From the NCBI RefSeq assembly GCF_900177245.1, contig NZ_FXBM01000002.1:62001-126000 (forward strand): DNA of 64,000 nucleotides, read 5' to 3'. Positions within the stretch are counted from its first letter, which is position 1; each line of letters starts with the position of its first letter. The position numbers and the translations under genes were made by a program. The stretch is from Rathayibacter oskolensis (GTDB lineage Bacteria > Actinomycetota > Actinomycetes > Actinomycetales > Microbacteriaceae). The notes beneath the pieces are model-generated. The model ran no database searches. It saw only the letters and a list, made by a program, of their open reading frames with translations, and was not told the origin of the DNA. Below, piece by piece: positions 51,291 through 58,899 of the stretch.

Positions 51291-52940
51291 TCAGACCAGA
51301 CGGCGGGACGACTCCGTCAGCAGCCGGAACCAGCGGGCACCGTAGCCGTCGATGCCGAGCGTCACCGTGCCGTCGGCGCCCGGCGTCACCGACTCCCCGC
51401 CGAGGGAGTCGACGAGATGGGCGCCCCGCGAGGCGTCCGGGAGTCGCAGCGTGACCGTGCGCGGAGTCGACGCGAAGTTGTGGACGGCGACGGTCGTCCC
51501 CGTCGATGCCGACACGAGGTGCGCGAAGACCGACGGCTCCGCCGAGGGCAGGTGGGTGTACTCGCCCCAGCCGATCTCCGGCGAGCGGCGGTAGAGCCAC
51601 GCGAGCGCCTGCACGTGCGCGAGCAGCGAATCCGGCGACTTCCGCTGATCGGCGACGTTCACGTGCTCGGGCGAGAAACCGCCCTCGGTGACCGCGGCGA
51701 CCAGCTCCGACGCGTCGGCGCGCGAGAAGCCGCCGTTGCGGGCGCCGCTCCACTGCATCGGCGTGCGCACACCGCTCCGCCCGGGGATCGCCGCGTTCTC
51801 GCCCATCCCGATCTCCTCGCCGTAGTAGAGAACCGGCGCGCCGGGCAGCGAGAACAGGAGGCTGTAGACCATCCGGATCCGTCGCGGGTCGCCGTCGAGC
51901 ATCGGCGGGAGTCGGCGGACGATGCCGCGCCCGTGGATCCGCTGCGACGCCTCCGGAGCGAACGCCGCGAAGACCTCGTCGCGCTCGTCGTCGGCGAGCT
52001 GATCGAGGGTCAGCTCGTCGTGATTGCGGACGAAGTTCGCCCACTGGCTGCCGACGGCGATCGCGGGGCGGCTCGCGAGGGCCTCGACGAGCGGCGCCGC
52101 CTCCTCGCGGGCGAGGGCGAGGTAGAGCCGCTGGTTGCCGATGAAGTCGAACTGCATCGACAGCTCGTCGGCGTCCTGCCCGCCGAAGAACGCGAGCTGC
52201 TGGTCGCGCGAGACGTTCACCTCGCCCAGCATCATCGCGTCGCCGGAGCGGCGCGACAGGCAGCCGCGCAGTTGGCGGAGCCACTCGTGCTCGTCGGCGG
52301 CTCCGGGAGTGATCAGGAACGGGACCGCGTCGACCCGGAAGCCGTCGATGCCCAGCTGGAGCCAGAACCCGATCAGCTTCGCGATCTCGTCGCGCACCCG
52401 CGGGTTGTCGGTGTTCAGATCGGGCTGGTGCCGGTAGAAGCTGTGCAGGTAGTACTGGCCGGCCTGCTCGTCGAAGAACCAGACGCCGTCCTCGGCGTCG
52501 GGGAACACGTTGGCGGGCTGATCCGCCGGCGGCTCGTCGCGCCAGAGGTAGTAGTCGCGGTAGGGGCTGTCCGGGGAGGATCGCGCCGCCTGGAACCACG
52601 GGTGCTGGTCGCTGGTGTGGTTGACGACCAGATCGACGATCACGCGCATCCCGCGGTCGCGGGCGGTGCGGACGACCTCGACGACGTCTCCGTGGTGGCC
52701 GTAGCGCCGGTCGACCCCGAAGAAGTCGCTGATGTCGTAGCCGTTGTCCCTGCCGGGCGACGGGTAGAACGGCGCGAGCCACAGGCAGCTGACACCGAGC
52801 TCGGCGAGGTGGTCGATGCGGTGCGCCAGGCCCTCCAGGTCGCCGACGCCGTCGTCGTCCCAGTCCATGAAGGTCTTGACGTCGAGGTTGTAGTAGACGG
52901 CGGAGCGCCACCACAGGTCGCTGGTGTCGGTGACCCTCAT
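51291..52940 (-). CDS. GH13 alpha-amylase-family enzyme, trehalose-synthase-like
   Basis: 549 aa. (beta/alpha)8 barrel with the GH13 set: VVNHTS, GIDGFRVDAV (nucleophile Asp204), MMLGEVN (acid/base Glu240) and FVRNHDEL (Asp308), then a C-terminal beta domain. The start WWRSAVYYNLDVKTFMDWDD and DGVGDLEGL resemble maltose-trehalose glucosyltransferases (TreS) and related glucosidases. It should rearrange or hydrolyse alpha-glucosides in the cytoplasm (no signal peptide). No other trehalose gene is nearby, so the specific activity is uncertain. Start ATG 52940 with GGAGG. Confidence 0.88.
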   Translation of the reverse strand: MRVTDTSDLWWRSAVYYNLDVKTFMDWDDDGVGDLEGLAHRIDHLAELGVSCLWLAPFYPSPGRDNGYDISDFFGVDRRYGHHGDVVEVVRTARDRGMRVIVDLVVNHTSDQHPWFQAARSSPDSPYRDYYLWRDEPPADQPANVFPDAEDGVWFFDEQAGQYYLHSFYRHQPDLNTDNPRVRDEIAKLIGFWLQLGIDGFRVDAVPFLITPGAADEHEWLRQLRGCLSRRSGDAMMLGEVNVSRDQQLAFFGGQDADELSMQFDFIGNQRLYLALAREEAAPLVEALASRPAIAVGSQWANFVRNHDELTLDQLADDERDEVFAAFAPEASQRIHGRGIVRRLPPMLDGDPRRIRMVYSLLFSLPGAPVLYYGEEIGMGENAAIPGRSGVRTPMQWSGARNGGFSRADASELVAAVTEGGFSPEHVNVADQRKSPDSLLAHVQALAWLYRRSPEIGWGEYTHLPSAEPSVFAHLVSASTGTTVAVHNFASTPRTVTLRLPDASRGAHLVDSLGGESVTPGADGTVTLGIDGYGARWFRLLTESSRRLV

Positions 52941-53250
52941 GCGGTCGCCTCCGCGGTCTGCTGCGGGAGGTGGGGGGCGTGGGTCACGGGGCGGCTCCGG
53001 GGGTCGGGGGCGGTCGTCCTCCGTCGAAGATAGGTGGGTGCGGCATCGGCGTCTCCTCGTTGACTTCTCAGGTTCGGGCCGGTGCCGCGATACGCCCTTG
53101 GAGGTTGCACCACCAGCGGGGGCAGGCGGGGATCCGTCCTCGGAGACCGGCCGGTGCCGGTGCGTCGGTCCTGCTGTCCGAGTAGCCCGCCGAGCGGGCG
53201 TATCGAGATCCCCTGCCGCCGGCGGTGGGGCTGCCGCGCTGGAGCCGCCC
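52941..53250. other. Intergenic region with dispersed hairpin repeat (copy 3)
   Basis: 310 bases without a convincing gene. At 53084-53210 lie diverged arms of the 30071 repeat family: CGATACGCC near 53088 and, on the right, TCCGAGTAGCCC then GGGCGTATCGAGATC ending at 53210. The GH13 promoter must be near 52950-53060. Confidence 0.55.
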
Positions 53251-53658
53251 TCAGCGGGCCGCGCGGGTGCGGCGGGTGTTCTCGCGCTGCAGGGCCTCGA
53301 CGAGCTCGGGCTTCGTCATGCGCGAGCGGCCCGAGATGTCGAGGCGCTTGGCGAGATCGAGCAGGTGCGCCTTCGTGGCGGTGGCGTCGACTCCGCCCGC
53401 CGTCTCGCCCCGGCCGTCGGGACCGCCCTCGGCCGCACGGGAGTCGGACGGGCCGTTCTCGGCCTTGCGCTCCCAGTGGTCGCCGACCTTCTCGTACTCG
53501 TGCTTCAGCGCGGCGAAGGCGGTGCGGTGGGCGCGTTCACCCTCCCCGTAGCTCTCGACGGCCGAGTCGTGCGCGGCCGACCAGAGGGCCTGCGCGTGCT
53601 CGTCCGACCGCTCGATCGTCGACGGGATCTCTTCTCCGGAACCGGATGTGCGGGGCAC
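53251..53658 (-). CDS. ChaB-family protein with C-terminal Rho-N/SAP-like domain
   Basis: 135 aa. Residues 8-62 are ChaB (IPSTIERSDEHAQALWSAAH...VESYGEGERAHRTAFAALKH...YEKVGDHW). After an acidic disordered linker the last 40 residues read ATKAHLLDLAKRLDISGRS...LVEALQREN, like a Rho N-terminal/SAP helix-extended-helix used for nucleic-acid binding. ChaB was linked to a cation antiporter gene in E. coli, but its role is unclear. GTG start at 53658. The same fusion occurs in other actinobacteria from memory. Confidence 0.83.
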   Translation of the reverse strand: MPRTSGSGEEIPSTIERSDEHAQALWSAAHDSAVESYGEGERAHRTAFAALKHEYEKVGDHWERKAENGPSDSRAAEGGPDGRGETAGGVDATATKAHLLDLAKRLDISGRSRMTKPELVEALQRENTRRTRAAR

Positions 53659-53688
53659 GGCGCGCCTCCTTCTCGTGGCCGCGGGGCG

Positions 53689-54945
53689 TCAGCCCAGCAG
53701 GCGCTCCTGGACGAAGTCGCTGGCGAACTTGCCGGCCGGGTCCCACGCCGAGCGCAGCGAGCGCCAGTCGGCGAGGTGGGGGTAGAGCGGGGCGATCCGG
53801 TCGGCGCGGGCGAGGAAGTGCTTGCCCCAGTGCGGGCGGGCGCCGAGCGGCAGCAGCGCGCCCTCGACCGCGGGCAGCACGGCGTCGACTCCGGCGCGGT
53901 CCTTGGCGAACGTGAAGTGCACGCCGACGCTGTCGCGACCCTGCGCGGGGGAGAGCCACTGGACGTCGCCGGCCATGGTGCGGAGCTCCGTGATCAGCAG
54001 CACCTCGTCGATCCGCTCGCCGATCGCGCGGAGCGCCACGATCGCCTCGCGGATGTTCTCGCGCGGCACCATGTACTCGCTCTGGATCTCGTCGCCGGCG
54101 CTCGGCTCGCGGTCGAGCCGGAAGTGCGGGAGCCGCTCGGACCACGGTCCGACGGACCCGCCGAAGGGGTTGAGGTTCGAGTCGACGCCCTCCGACACCG
54201 CGAAGAGGCTGGCGGAGGCGGCGATCGCGCCGAGATGCGTCGCGTCGACGTCCGCCACCGACCCGTTCTCGACCTTGGTCTTCAGCCACAGCTGCTCGAC
54301 GGTCGGGCTCGACCAGTGCGTCATGAGGCTGACGCTGTAGGCGGAGGAGGTGATCGCGTCGAAGTCGTCGAGCACGCGGTCCCAGGGCAGGTCGACGAAG
54401 GCGTCCTGGCGCACGTCGAACGTCGGCTGGATGTCGAGGGTCACGCGGGTGACGATGCCGAAGGCTCCGAGTCCGACGACGAGCCCCTCGAATCCGGGCT
54501 CGCCGCGGCGGATGGTGCGCAGCGAGCCGTCGGAGGTGACGAGCTCGAGGGCGGAGACGGCCGAGGAGAGGTTCGCGTTGCGGTCACCCGACCCGTGGGT
54601 TCCGGTCGAGATCGCGCCGGCCACCGAGATGTGCGGCAGCGAGCCCATGTTGTGCAGGGCGTAGCCGTTCGCGTGCAGGTGCGAGGCGACGATGCCGTAG
54701 CGGGTGGCGCCCGGGACGGTGATCGTGTTCGCCTCGGCGTCGATGACCGGCTCGAAGGCCAGCCGGCCGAGGTGCAGCAGGGCGCCGGGGGTGTCGGGGA
54801 GGGAGTTGAAGGAGTGCCGCGTGCCGAGGGCGCGCACGCGGTCATTCTCGCGGACGAGGCGCTGCACCTCCTCGATCGACTCGGGCTCGATGATGTCGGC
54901 GGCGCGGTACTCGTAGGTGCCCGCCCAGTTGCTCCGTTGCGTCAT
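53689..54945 (-). CDS. FAD-dependent alditol/xylitol oxidase (AldO/VAO family)
   Basis: 418 aa from ATG 54945. Vanillyl-alcohol-oxidase fold: RALGTRHSFN at 38-47 (His44 is the position that covalently holds FAD in AldO), GSLPHISVAGAISTGTHGSG, and C-terminal GARPHWGKHFLARADRIAP. AldO-type enzymes oxidise xylitol, sorbitol or related alditols at C1 with O2, producing H2O2. CAGAAT lies 6 bases before the ATG, so the message is probably leaderless. No sugar transporter is next to it. Confidence 0.87.
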   Translation of the reverse strand: MTQRSNWAGTYEYRAADIIEPESIEEVQRLVRENDRVRALGTRHSFNSLPDTPGALLHLGRLAFEPVIDAEANTITVPGATRYGIVASHLHANGYALHNMGSLPHISVAGAISTGTHGSGDRNANLSSAVSALELVTSDGSLRTIRRGEPGFEGLVVGLGAFGIVTRVTLDIQPTFDVRQDAFVDLPWDRVLDDFDAITSSAYSVSLMTHWSSPTVEQLWLKTKVENGSVADVDATHLGAIAASASLFAVSEGVDSNLNPFGGSVGPWSERLPHFRLDREPSAGDEIQSEYMVPRENIREAIVALRAIGERIDEVLLITELRTMAGDVQWLSPAQGRDSVGVHFTFAKDRAGVDAVLPAVEGALLPLGARPHWGKHFLARADRIAPLYPHLADWRSLRSAWDPAGKFASDFVQERLLG

Positions 54946-55018
54946 CCCTCCATTCTGCCTCCTCCAGGCCCGGTTTGTTGCCATCCACAACGAATCCGGC
55001 ACCGGGCCCTCGGGTGCG

Positions 55019-55699
55019 TCAGTAGTCGATGCGGCCCTCGCGGTCGTGGAACTCGCCGGTGGGGCCGTCGGGACCCACGAGCGCGAGCGCGACGGTCGCG
55101 TCGGTGCCCTCGGTGACGGTCTGGTGCCCGCCGTGGCCGTTGAAGTCGGTCGCCGTGTAGCCGGGGTCGCTCGCGTTGATGCGGAATCCGGGCAGGTTCT
55201 TGGCGTACTGCACGGTCAGCGTGATGACCGCGGCCTTCGACGCCGCGTAGGGGATCGCCTGCACCGGGTACTCGTCGCGGCCCTCCGTCGCGAGCGCCCT
55301 GGGCCAGCCGACCCCGGAGGCGACGTTCACGACGACCGGAGCGGGCGACTCCCGGAGCAGCGGCAGGGCCGCCTGGGTGACGCGCACGATGCCGACGACG
55401 TTCGTCTCGAGGACCCTCGCCATCGCCTCCGGAGAGAGGTCGTCGACACCGAACGAGGTGCCGAGGATCCCCGCGTTGTTCACGAGGACGTCGAGGGCGG
55501 GAAGGGAGGCGAGGGCGGCGTCCACGCTCGCCTGGTCGGTGACGTCGAGCTGCACGACGTGGGCGCCGAGCGCCTCGACGGCCGCGCCCTTCCCGGGATC
55601 GCGCATCCCTGCGTAGACGGTGTGGCCGGCCTCGAGGAGGCGGCGGGCGGTCTCGAGTCCGAGGCTCTTGTTGGCCCCGGTGATCAGTGTCGTTGTCAT
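55019..55699 (-). CDS. SDR oxidoreductase paired with an XRE regulator
   Basis: 226 aa. LITGANKSLGLETARRLLEA cofactor loop, VYAGMRDPGKG (Arg for NADP), VLVNNAGILGTSF, and catalytic Tyr/Lys in AIPYAASKAAVITLT. Short tail compared with other SDRs here. Divergent from the XRE gene at 55802 with about 100 bases between. The ATG follows CAGCAT by 6 bases (likely leaderless). It probably reduces a small carbonyl; substrate unknown. Confidence 0.87.
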   Translation of the reverse strand: MTTTLITGANKSLGLETARRLLEAGHTVYAGMRDPGKGAAVEALGAHVVQLDVTDQASVDAALASLPALDVLVNNAGILGTSFGVDDLSPEAMARVLETNVVGIVRVTQAALPLLRESPAPVVVNVASGVGWPRALATEGRDEYPVQAIPYAASKAAVITLTVQYAKNLPGFRINASDPGYTATDFNGHGGHQTVTEGTDATVALALVGPDGPTGEFHDREGRIDY

Positions 55700-55733
55700 G
55701 CCTCCATGCTGTGCCTCCCGATCGCGATCGCCC

Positions 55734-55766
55734 AGGTACCGCTCGACAGGGGGACTGCCGGTACCA
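55734..55766. promoter_or_regulatory. Inverted AGGTACCG / CGGTACCA pair in the SDR-XRE gap
   Basis: Two GGTACC-centred octamers (55734-55741 and 55759-55766), 25 bases apart, in the divergent promoter region. A plausible XRE operator pair, but each half is short and could be chance. Confidence 0.35.
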
Positions 55767-55801
55767 GGACCGCGGCGGTGGGGAAGGAGGAGCATGGGGG
55801 C

Positions 55802-56644
55802 ATGAGCGAATTCGCGAGCGTGCTGAGATCGTGGCGCGAGCGCGTCCGACCCGCGGAGGTCGGGCTGCCCGCGGGGGCCGGCCGGCGCACGTCGGGACTG
55901 CGCCGCGAGGAGCTCGCCGCCCTCGCCGGCGTCAGCGTCGACTACATCGTGCGACTCGAGCAGGGCCGTGCGGTGAACCCCTCGGGGCAGCTGCTGGGCG
56001 CTCTGGCCATCGCCCTCCGGCTGACGCAGGACGAGCGCGACCACCTGTTCCGGGTCGCGGGAGTCGCCCCGCCGACCCGCGCGCAGGTGCCGCAGCACAT
56101 CACGGCCGGGGTGCAGCGCATCGTCGACCGTCTGGGTGACGTACCGCTCGCCGTCTTCACCGCAGCCCACGACATCCTGCTCTGGAACCCGCTCTGGGCC
56201 GCGATCAACGGCGACCCGTCGCGCGTCACCGGGCTCGACCGCAATCTCGTCTGGCGCCACTTCACGCAGGGGCACGAGGGCACCGACTTCGACGATCGGC
56301 ACGAGGAGGAGTTCGCGGCCGACCTCGTCGCCGACCTGCGCGCCGCCGTGGGCCGCTACCCCGACGATGCCGCGCTCGCCCACCTGGTCGTGCGGCTGCA
56401 GGCGGCCTCGCCCGACTTCGCCGCGCGCTGGTCGCAGGCGCACGTCGCCGAGCACCGCGCGAGCCGCAAGACGGTCACGAGCACGCCCGTCGGGCCGATC
56501 GCCGTCGACTGCGACGTGCTCTCGGTCCCCGGCGGCGACCTGCGGATCGTCGTCTACACGGTGGTGCCGGGCTCGGTCGACGAGGCGCGGCTCGATCTGC
56601 TGCGCGTCACGGGGCTGCAGGAGCTGACGCCCGCCCGGGGCTGA
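55802..56644 (+). CDS. XRE-family regulator with MmyB-like C-terminal domain (second copy)
   Basis: 280 aa. HTH region LRSWRERVRPAEVGLPAGAG, RTSGLRREELAALAGVSVDY, then IVRLEQGRAVNPSGQ; MmyB-like domain with AAHDILLWNPLWAAI and VVYTVVPGSVDEARLDLLRV. It matches the 32756 regulator in plan and in phrases (GLRREE, VPGS), so they are paralogues. Start ATG at 55802. Divergent SDR at 55019 is the presumed target. Confidence 0.88.
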   Translation: MSEFASVLRSWRERVRPAEVGLPAGAGRRTSGLRREELAALAGVSVDYIVRLEQGRAVNPSGQLLGALAIALRLTQDERDHLFRVAGVAPPTRAQVPQHITAGVQRIVDRLGDVPLAVFTAAHDILLWNPLWAAINGDPSRVTGLDRNLVWRHFTQGHEGTDFDDRHEEEFAADLVADLRAAVGRYPDDAALAHLVVRLQAASPDFAARWSQAHVAEHRASRKTVTSTPVGPIAVDCDVLSVPGGDLRIVVYTVVPGSVDEARLDLLRVTGLQELTPARG

Positions 56645-56676
56645 CCGGGTAGCCGCTGACTGCGCGGATCCGGCTC

Positions 56677-56721
56677 TTGCGGAACCGGCGGTTCGGTCGT
56701 AATGTGCAACAACATGGTTGT
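56677..56721 (+). promoter_or_regulatory. Leaderless promoter with ArsR operator over the start codon
   Basis: TTGCGG (56677-56682), a 17-base spacer and TAATGT (56700-56705) make a good -35/-10 pair that would start transcription at or next to the ATG 56714. The palindrome ACAAC-ATG-GTTGT (56709-56721) is centred on that ATG. Confidence 0.7.
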
Positions 56722-57076
56722 AGATGAACTCTCCGACGCCGACGTCAACCGGATGTTCCGGGCGCTGGCCGACGCGACCCGGCGCGACATCGTCCGGCGG
56801 ACACTCCGGGAAGAGGTCTCCGTCTCGGTGCTCGCCGACCGCTACGACATGTCGTTCGCGGCGGTGCAGAAGCACGTCGCCGTGCTCGAGGAGGCGATGC
56901 TCGTGACCAAGCGACCGCTCGGCCGCGAGCGCCTGGTGCGCGGCAATCCCGAGCGCCTCCGCGAGGCCCAGCGCCTGCTCGACGGGTTCGAGGCGATCTG
57001 GCGCGGTCGCATCGACCGCCTCGACGCGATGCTCGCGGGCGACGCCGACGACGCAACTCCGAACACCCCCGCCTGA
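56714..57076 (+). CDS. ArsR-family regulator of the SRPBCC operon
   Basis: 120 aa from the ATG at 56714. Winged helix: FRALADATRRDIVRRTLREE, VLADRYDMSFAAVQKHVAVL, then LVTKRPLGRERLV. No metal-binding cysteine motif (CVC) is visible, as usual for the ArsR subgroup that pairs with SRPBCC proteins. It is followed 23 bases later by the SRPBCC gene. An ATG at 56702 would add MCNN but lies inside the -10 hexamer. Confidence 0.88.
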   Translation: MVVDELSDADVNRMFRALADATRRDIVRRTLREEVSVSVLADRYDMSFAAVQKHVAVLEEAMLVTKRPLGRERLVRGNPERLREAQRLLDGFEAIWRGRIDRLDAMLAGDADDATPNTPA

Positions 57077-57099
57077 TCCCCTCCATCGAAAGGCCCGTC

Positions 57100-58089
57100 A
57101 TGCCCATCACCTCCGTCGAGAAGGATCTCGACCGCCTCACGCTCACGATCGTCGCCGACTTCGACGCCCCGCTCCAGCGTGTCTGGGACGCCTACGTCGA
57201 CCCGAGGCAGATCGAGCGCTTCTGGGGTCCGCCGACCTACCCGGCCACGTTCCTCCGCCACGACGCCGAAGTGGGCGGCCGCAGCGTCTACCGGATGACC
57301 GGGCCCGAGGGGGACCAGCACTACGGCTGCTGGGACTGGACCGCCCTCGACCGACCGCGCTCGTTCGAGGTGATCGACCGGTTCGCCGACGAGACGGGCG
57401 CACCGAACCCCGACCTGCCCGCCACGCGCGCAGTCTTCGCTTTCGATGAGACCCCGGGCGGCACCCGGCTCACCACGATCTCGTCCTTCGACTCGCTCGA
57501 CCAGCTCGAGCAGCTCGTCGCGATGGGGATGGTGGAGGGCACCCGCGAGGCGATGGACCAGATCGACGCGGTCGTCGCCGACCTCGCCGCCTTCGCGGCC
57601 GACCGCGTCGTCGAGGCGCAGATCCTGAGCGACACCCAGGTGCGGGTGTCGCGGGTGATCCGGGGCAGCGTCGAGCAGGTCTGGCGCGCGCACAACGATG
57701 CGGAGCTGATGCAGCGCTGGCTGCTCGGACCCGACGGCTGGTCGATGCCCGTCTGCGAGGTCGCCACCGAGGTCGGCCGGAGCTACCGCTATGAATGGCA
57801 GCGCGACGGCGGCGAGGAGCGGTTCGGCTTCACGGGCGAGCTCCTCGAGTCGGAGGAGCCCTTCAGGGCGGTCACCACCGAGGCGATGATCGGGACGGAC
57901 TTCCCCGCGACGCTCAACGAGATGACCCTGACCGCGACGGGCGACGGGACGCTGCTGACCCTGGTCATCACCTACGCCGACGCCGCCCAGCGCGACGCCG
58001 TTCTCGCGACCGGGATGACCGACGGCATGGAGACGAGCTACGCCCGCCTCGAGGGCCTGCTGGCCTCGACCCCCGTGACGGCCGGCTGA
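57100..58089 (+). CDS. Tandem two-domain SRPBCC (AHSA1-like) protein
   Basis: 329 aa made of two START-like domains. Domain 1 (about 1-160): TIVADFDAPLQRVWDAYVDP, RFWGPPTYPATF, RLTTISSFDSLDQLEQLV...MGMVEGTREAMDQ. Domain 2 (about 170-325): VSRVIRGSVEQVWRAHNDAE, MQRWLLGPDGWSMPVCEV, VLATGMTDGMETSYARLEGL. Each is a complete AHSA1 unit, usually a separate gene of about 150 aa; here they are fused. The fold binds hydrophobic ligands; the ligand is unknown. Co-transcribed with ArsR. Confidence 0.87.
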   Translation: MPITSVEKDLDRLTLTIVADFDAPLQRVWDAYVDPRQIERFWGPPTYPATFLRHDAEVGGRSVYRMTGPEGDQHYGCWDWTALDRPRSFEVIDRFADETGAPNPDLPATRAVFAFDETPGGTRLTTISSFDSLDQLEQLVAMGMVEGTREAMDQIDAVVADLAAFAADRVVEAQILSDTQVRVSRVIRGSVEQVWRAHNDAELMQRWLLGPDGWSMPVCEVATEVGRSYRYEWQRDGGEERFGFTGELLESEEPFRAVTTEAMIGTDFPATLNEMTLTATGDGTLLTLVITYADAAQRDAVLATGMTDGMETSYARLEGLLASTPVTAG

Positions 58090-58097
58090 GCCTCACC

Positions 58098-58171
58098 CTC
58101 CGCCGAGGGAACCCGTTTACGCCGAAACACCGCGCAGAACGCGGCACCTCGGCGAGAACGGGTTCCCTCGC
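58098..58171. repeat. 74-bp intergenic hairpin element, copy A
   Basis: Starts CTCCGCCGAGGGAACCCGTT and ends AACGGGTTCCCTCGC. The outer arms CGAGGGAACCCGTT / AACGGGTTCCCTCG are perfect 14-mers. It matches copy B (62691-62764) at 67 of 74 positions, differences being only in the middle. It sits between converging genes and may work as terminator for both. Confidence 0.85.
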
Positions 58172-58198
58172 GGGGGAGGGGGCTGTCAGGAGGCGGCG

Positions 58199-58819
58199 TC
58201 AGGAGGCGCGGCGCGCGGCCAGGCCCGCGACGATCGTCTCGACTCCCCAGTCGAACGCCGCGTCGGCTCCGTCGGTGAACGCCTCGCTGACGGCGTCGGT
58301 GAGCGGGAACCGCGCGGCGTCGATCCGCTGGTGCCGTCTCGCGGCGGTGTAGCGCTCGGGCGCCGACAGGCGGTGCTGCTCCTCGATCACGCTGCCGGTG
58401 ACGAACGCGGTGAGCGTCTGCATCGCCCGCAGCGCGTCGACGAGCTCGAACCCGGCCTCGGTGAGGCGGCGCAGCGGCACCTCCATCGAGCCGATCGCCT
58501 CGTCGTCGGTGAGGTAGGTGCCCGAGAAGAGCCTGGCCCCGTCGCGGTAACGGAGCAGGACCGCGCGCAGGTGGGCGGCGGTCGCGCGCAGGAATTCGGC
58601 CCAGTCGGTCGGCGACTCGTCGACTCCGACGATCTCGCGCATCATCACGGTCGCCATCTCGTCGGCCAGGGCCGACATGTCGGGCAGGTGGTAGTAGAGG
58701 GCGCCGGCGCGCACTCCGAGCCGCTCCGCGAGCGCGCGCGCGGTGATCGCGGCCAGCCCGCCCTCGGCGAGGAGGTCGAACGAGGCCTGGACGATCGCGT
58801 CCTTCGTGAGCTTCGCCAT
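58199..58819 (-). CDS. TetR-family repressor (controls the divergent oxidoreductase)
   Basis: 206 aa from ATG 58819 (AAGGAG). HTH: LAAITARALAERLGVRAGAL then YYHLPDMSAL; the C-terminal domain resembles the TetR_C class (LFSGTYLTDDEAIGSMEVPL). Divergent from the MDR gene at 58900 with two TTGAAC-N3-GTTCA palindromes between, so autorepression plus control of the oxidoreductase is likely. Confidence 0.88.
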   Translation of the reverse strand: MAKLTKDAIVQASFDLLAEGGLAAITARALAERLGVRAGALYYHLPDMSALADEMATVMMREIVGVDESPTDWAEFLRATAAHLRAVLLRYRDGARLFSGTYLTDDEAIGSMEVPLRRLTEAGFELVDALRAMQTLTAFVTGSVIEEQHRLSAPERYTAARRHQRIDAARFPLTDAVSEAFTDGADAAFDWGVETIVAGLAARRAS

Positions 58820-58834
58820 GGCGCTCCTTGACTT

Positions 58835-58885
58835 TTGAACGGTGTTCAGCAAAGGTAGCAGCAGTTCGAGTTGAACACCGTTCAA
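58835..58885. promoter_or_regulatory. Twin TetR operators TTGAAC-N3-GTTCAA
   Basis: TTGAACGGTGTTCAG (58835-58849) and TTGAACACCGTTCAA (58871-58885) share half sites TGAAC/GTTCA with 3-base centres that are complements of each other, 36 bases apart. Confidence 0.85.
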
Positions 58886-58899
58886 AACTAGGAGGAACC

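Noticed and set aside
55734-55766. GGTACC pair as a firm XRE operator
   Set aside because: Each half is a short self-palindrome likely by chance, and the paralogous XRE locus shows no matching pair; kept only as a low-confidence site.
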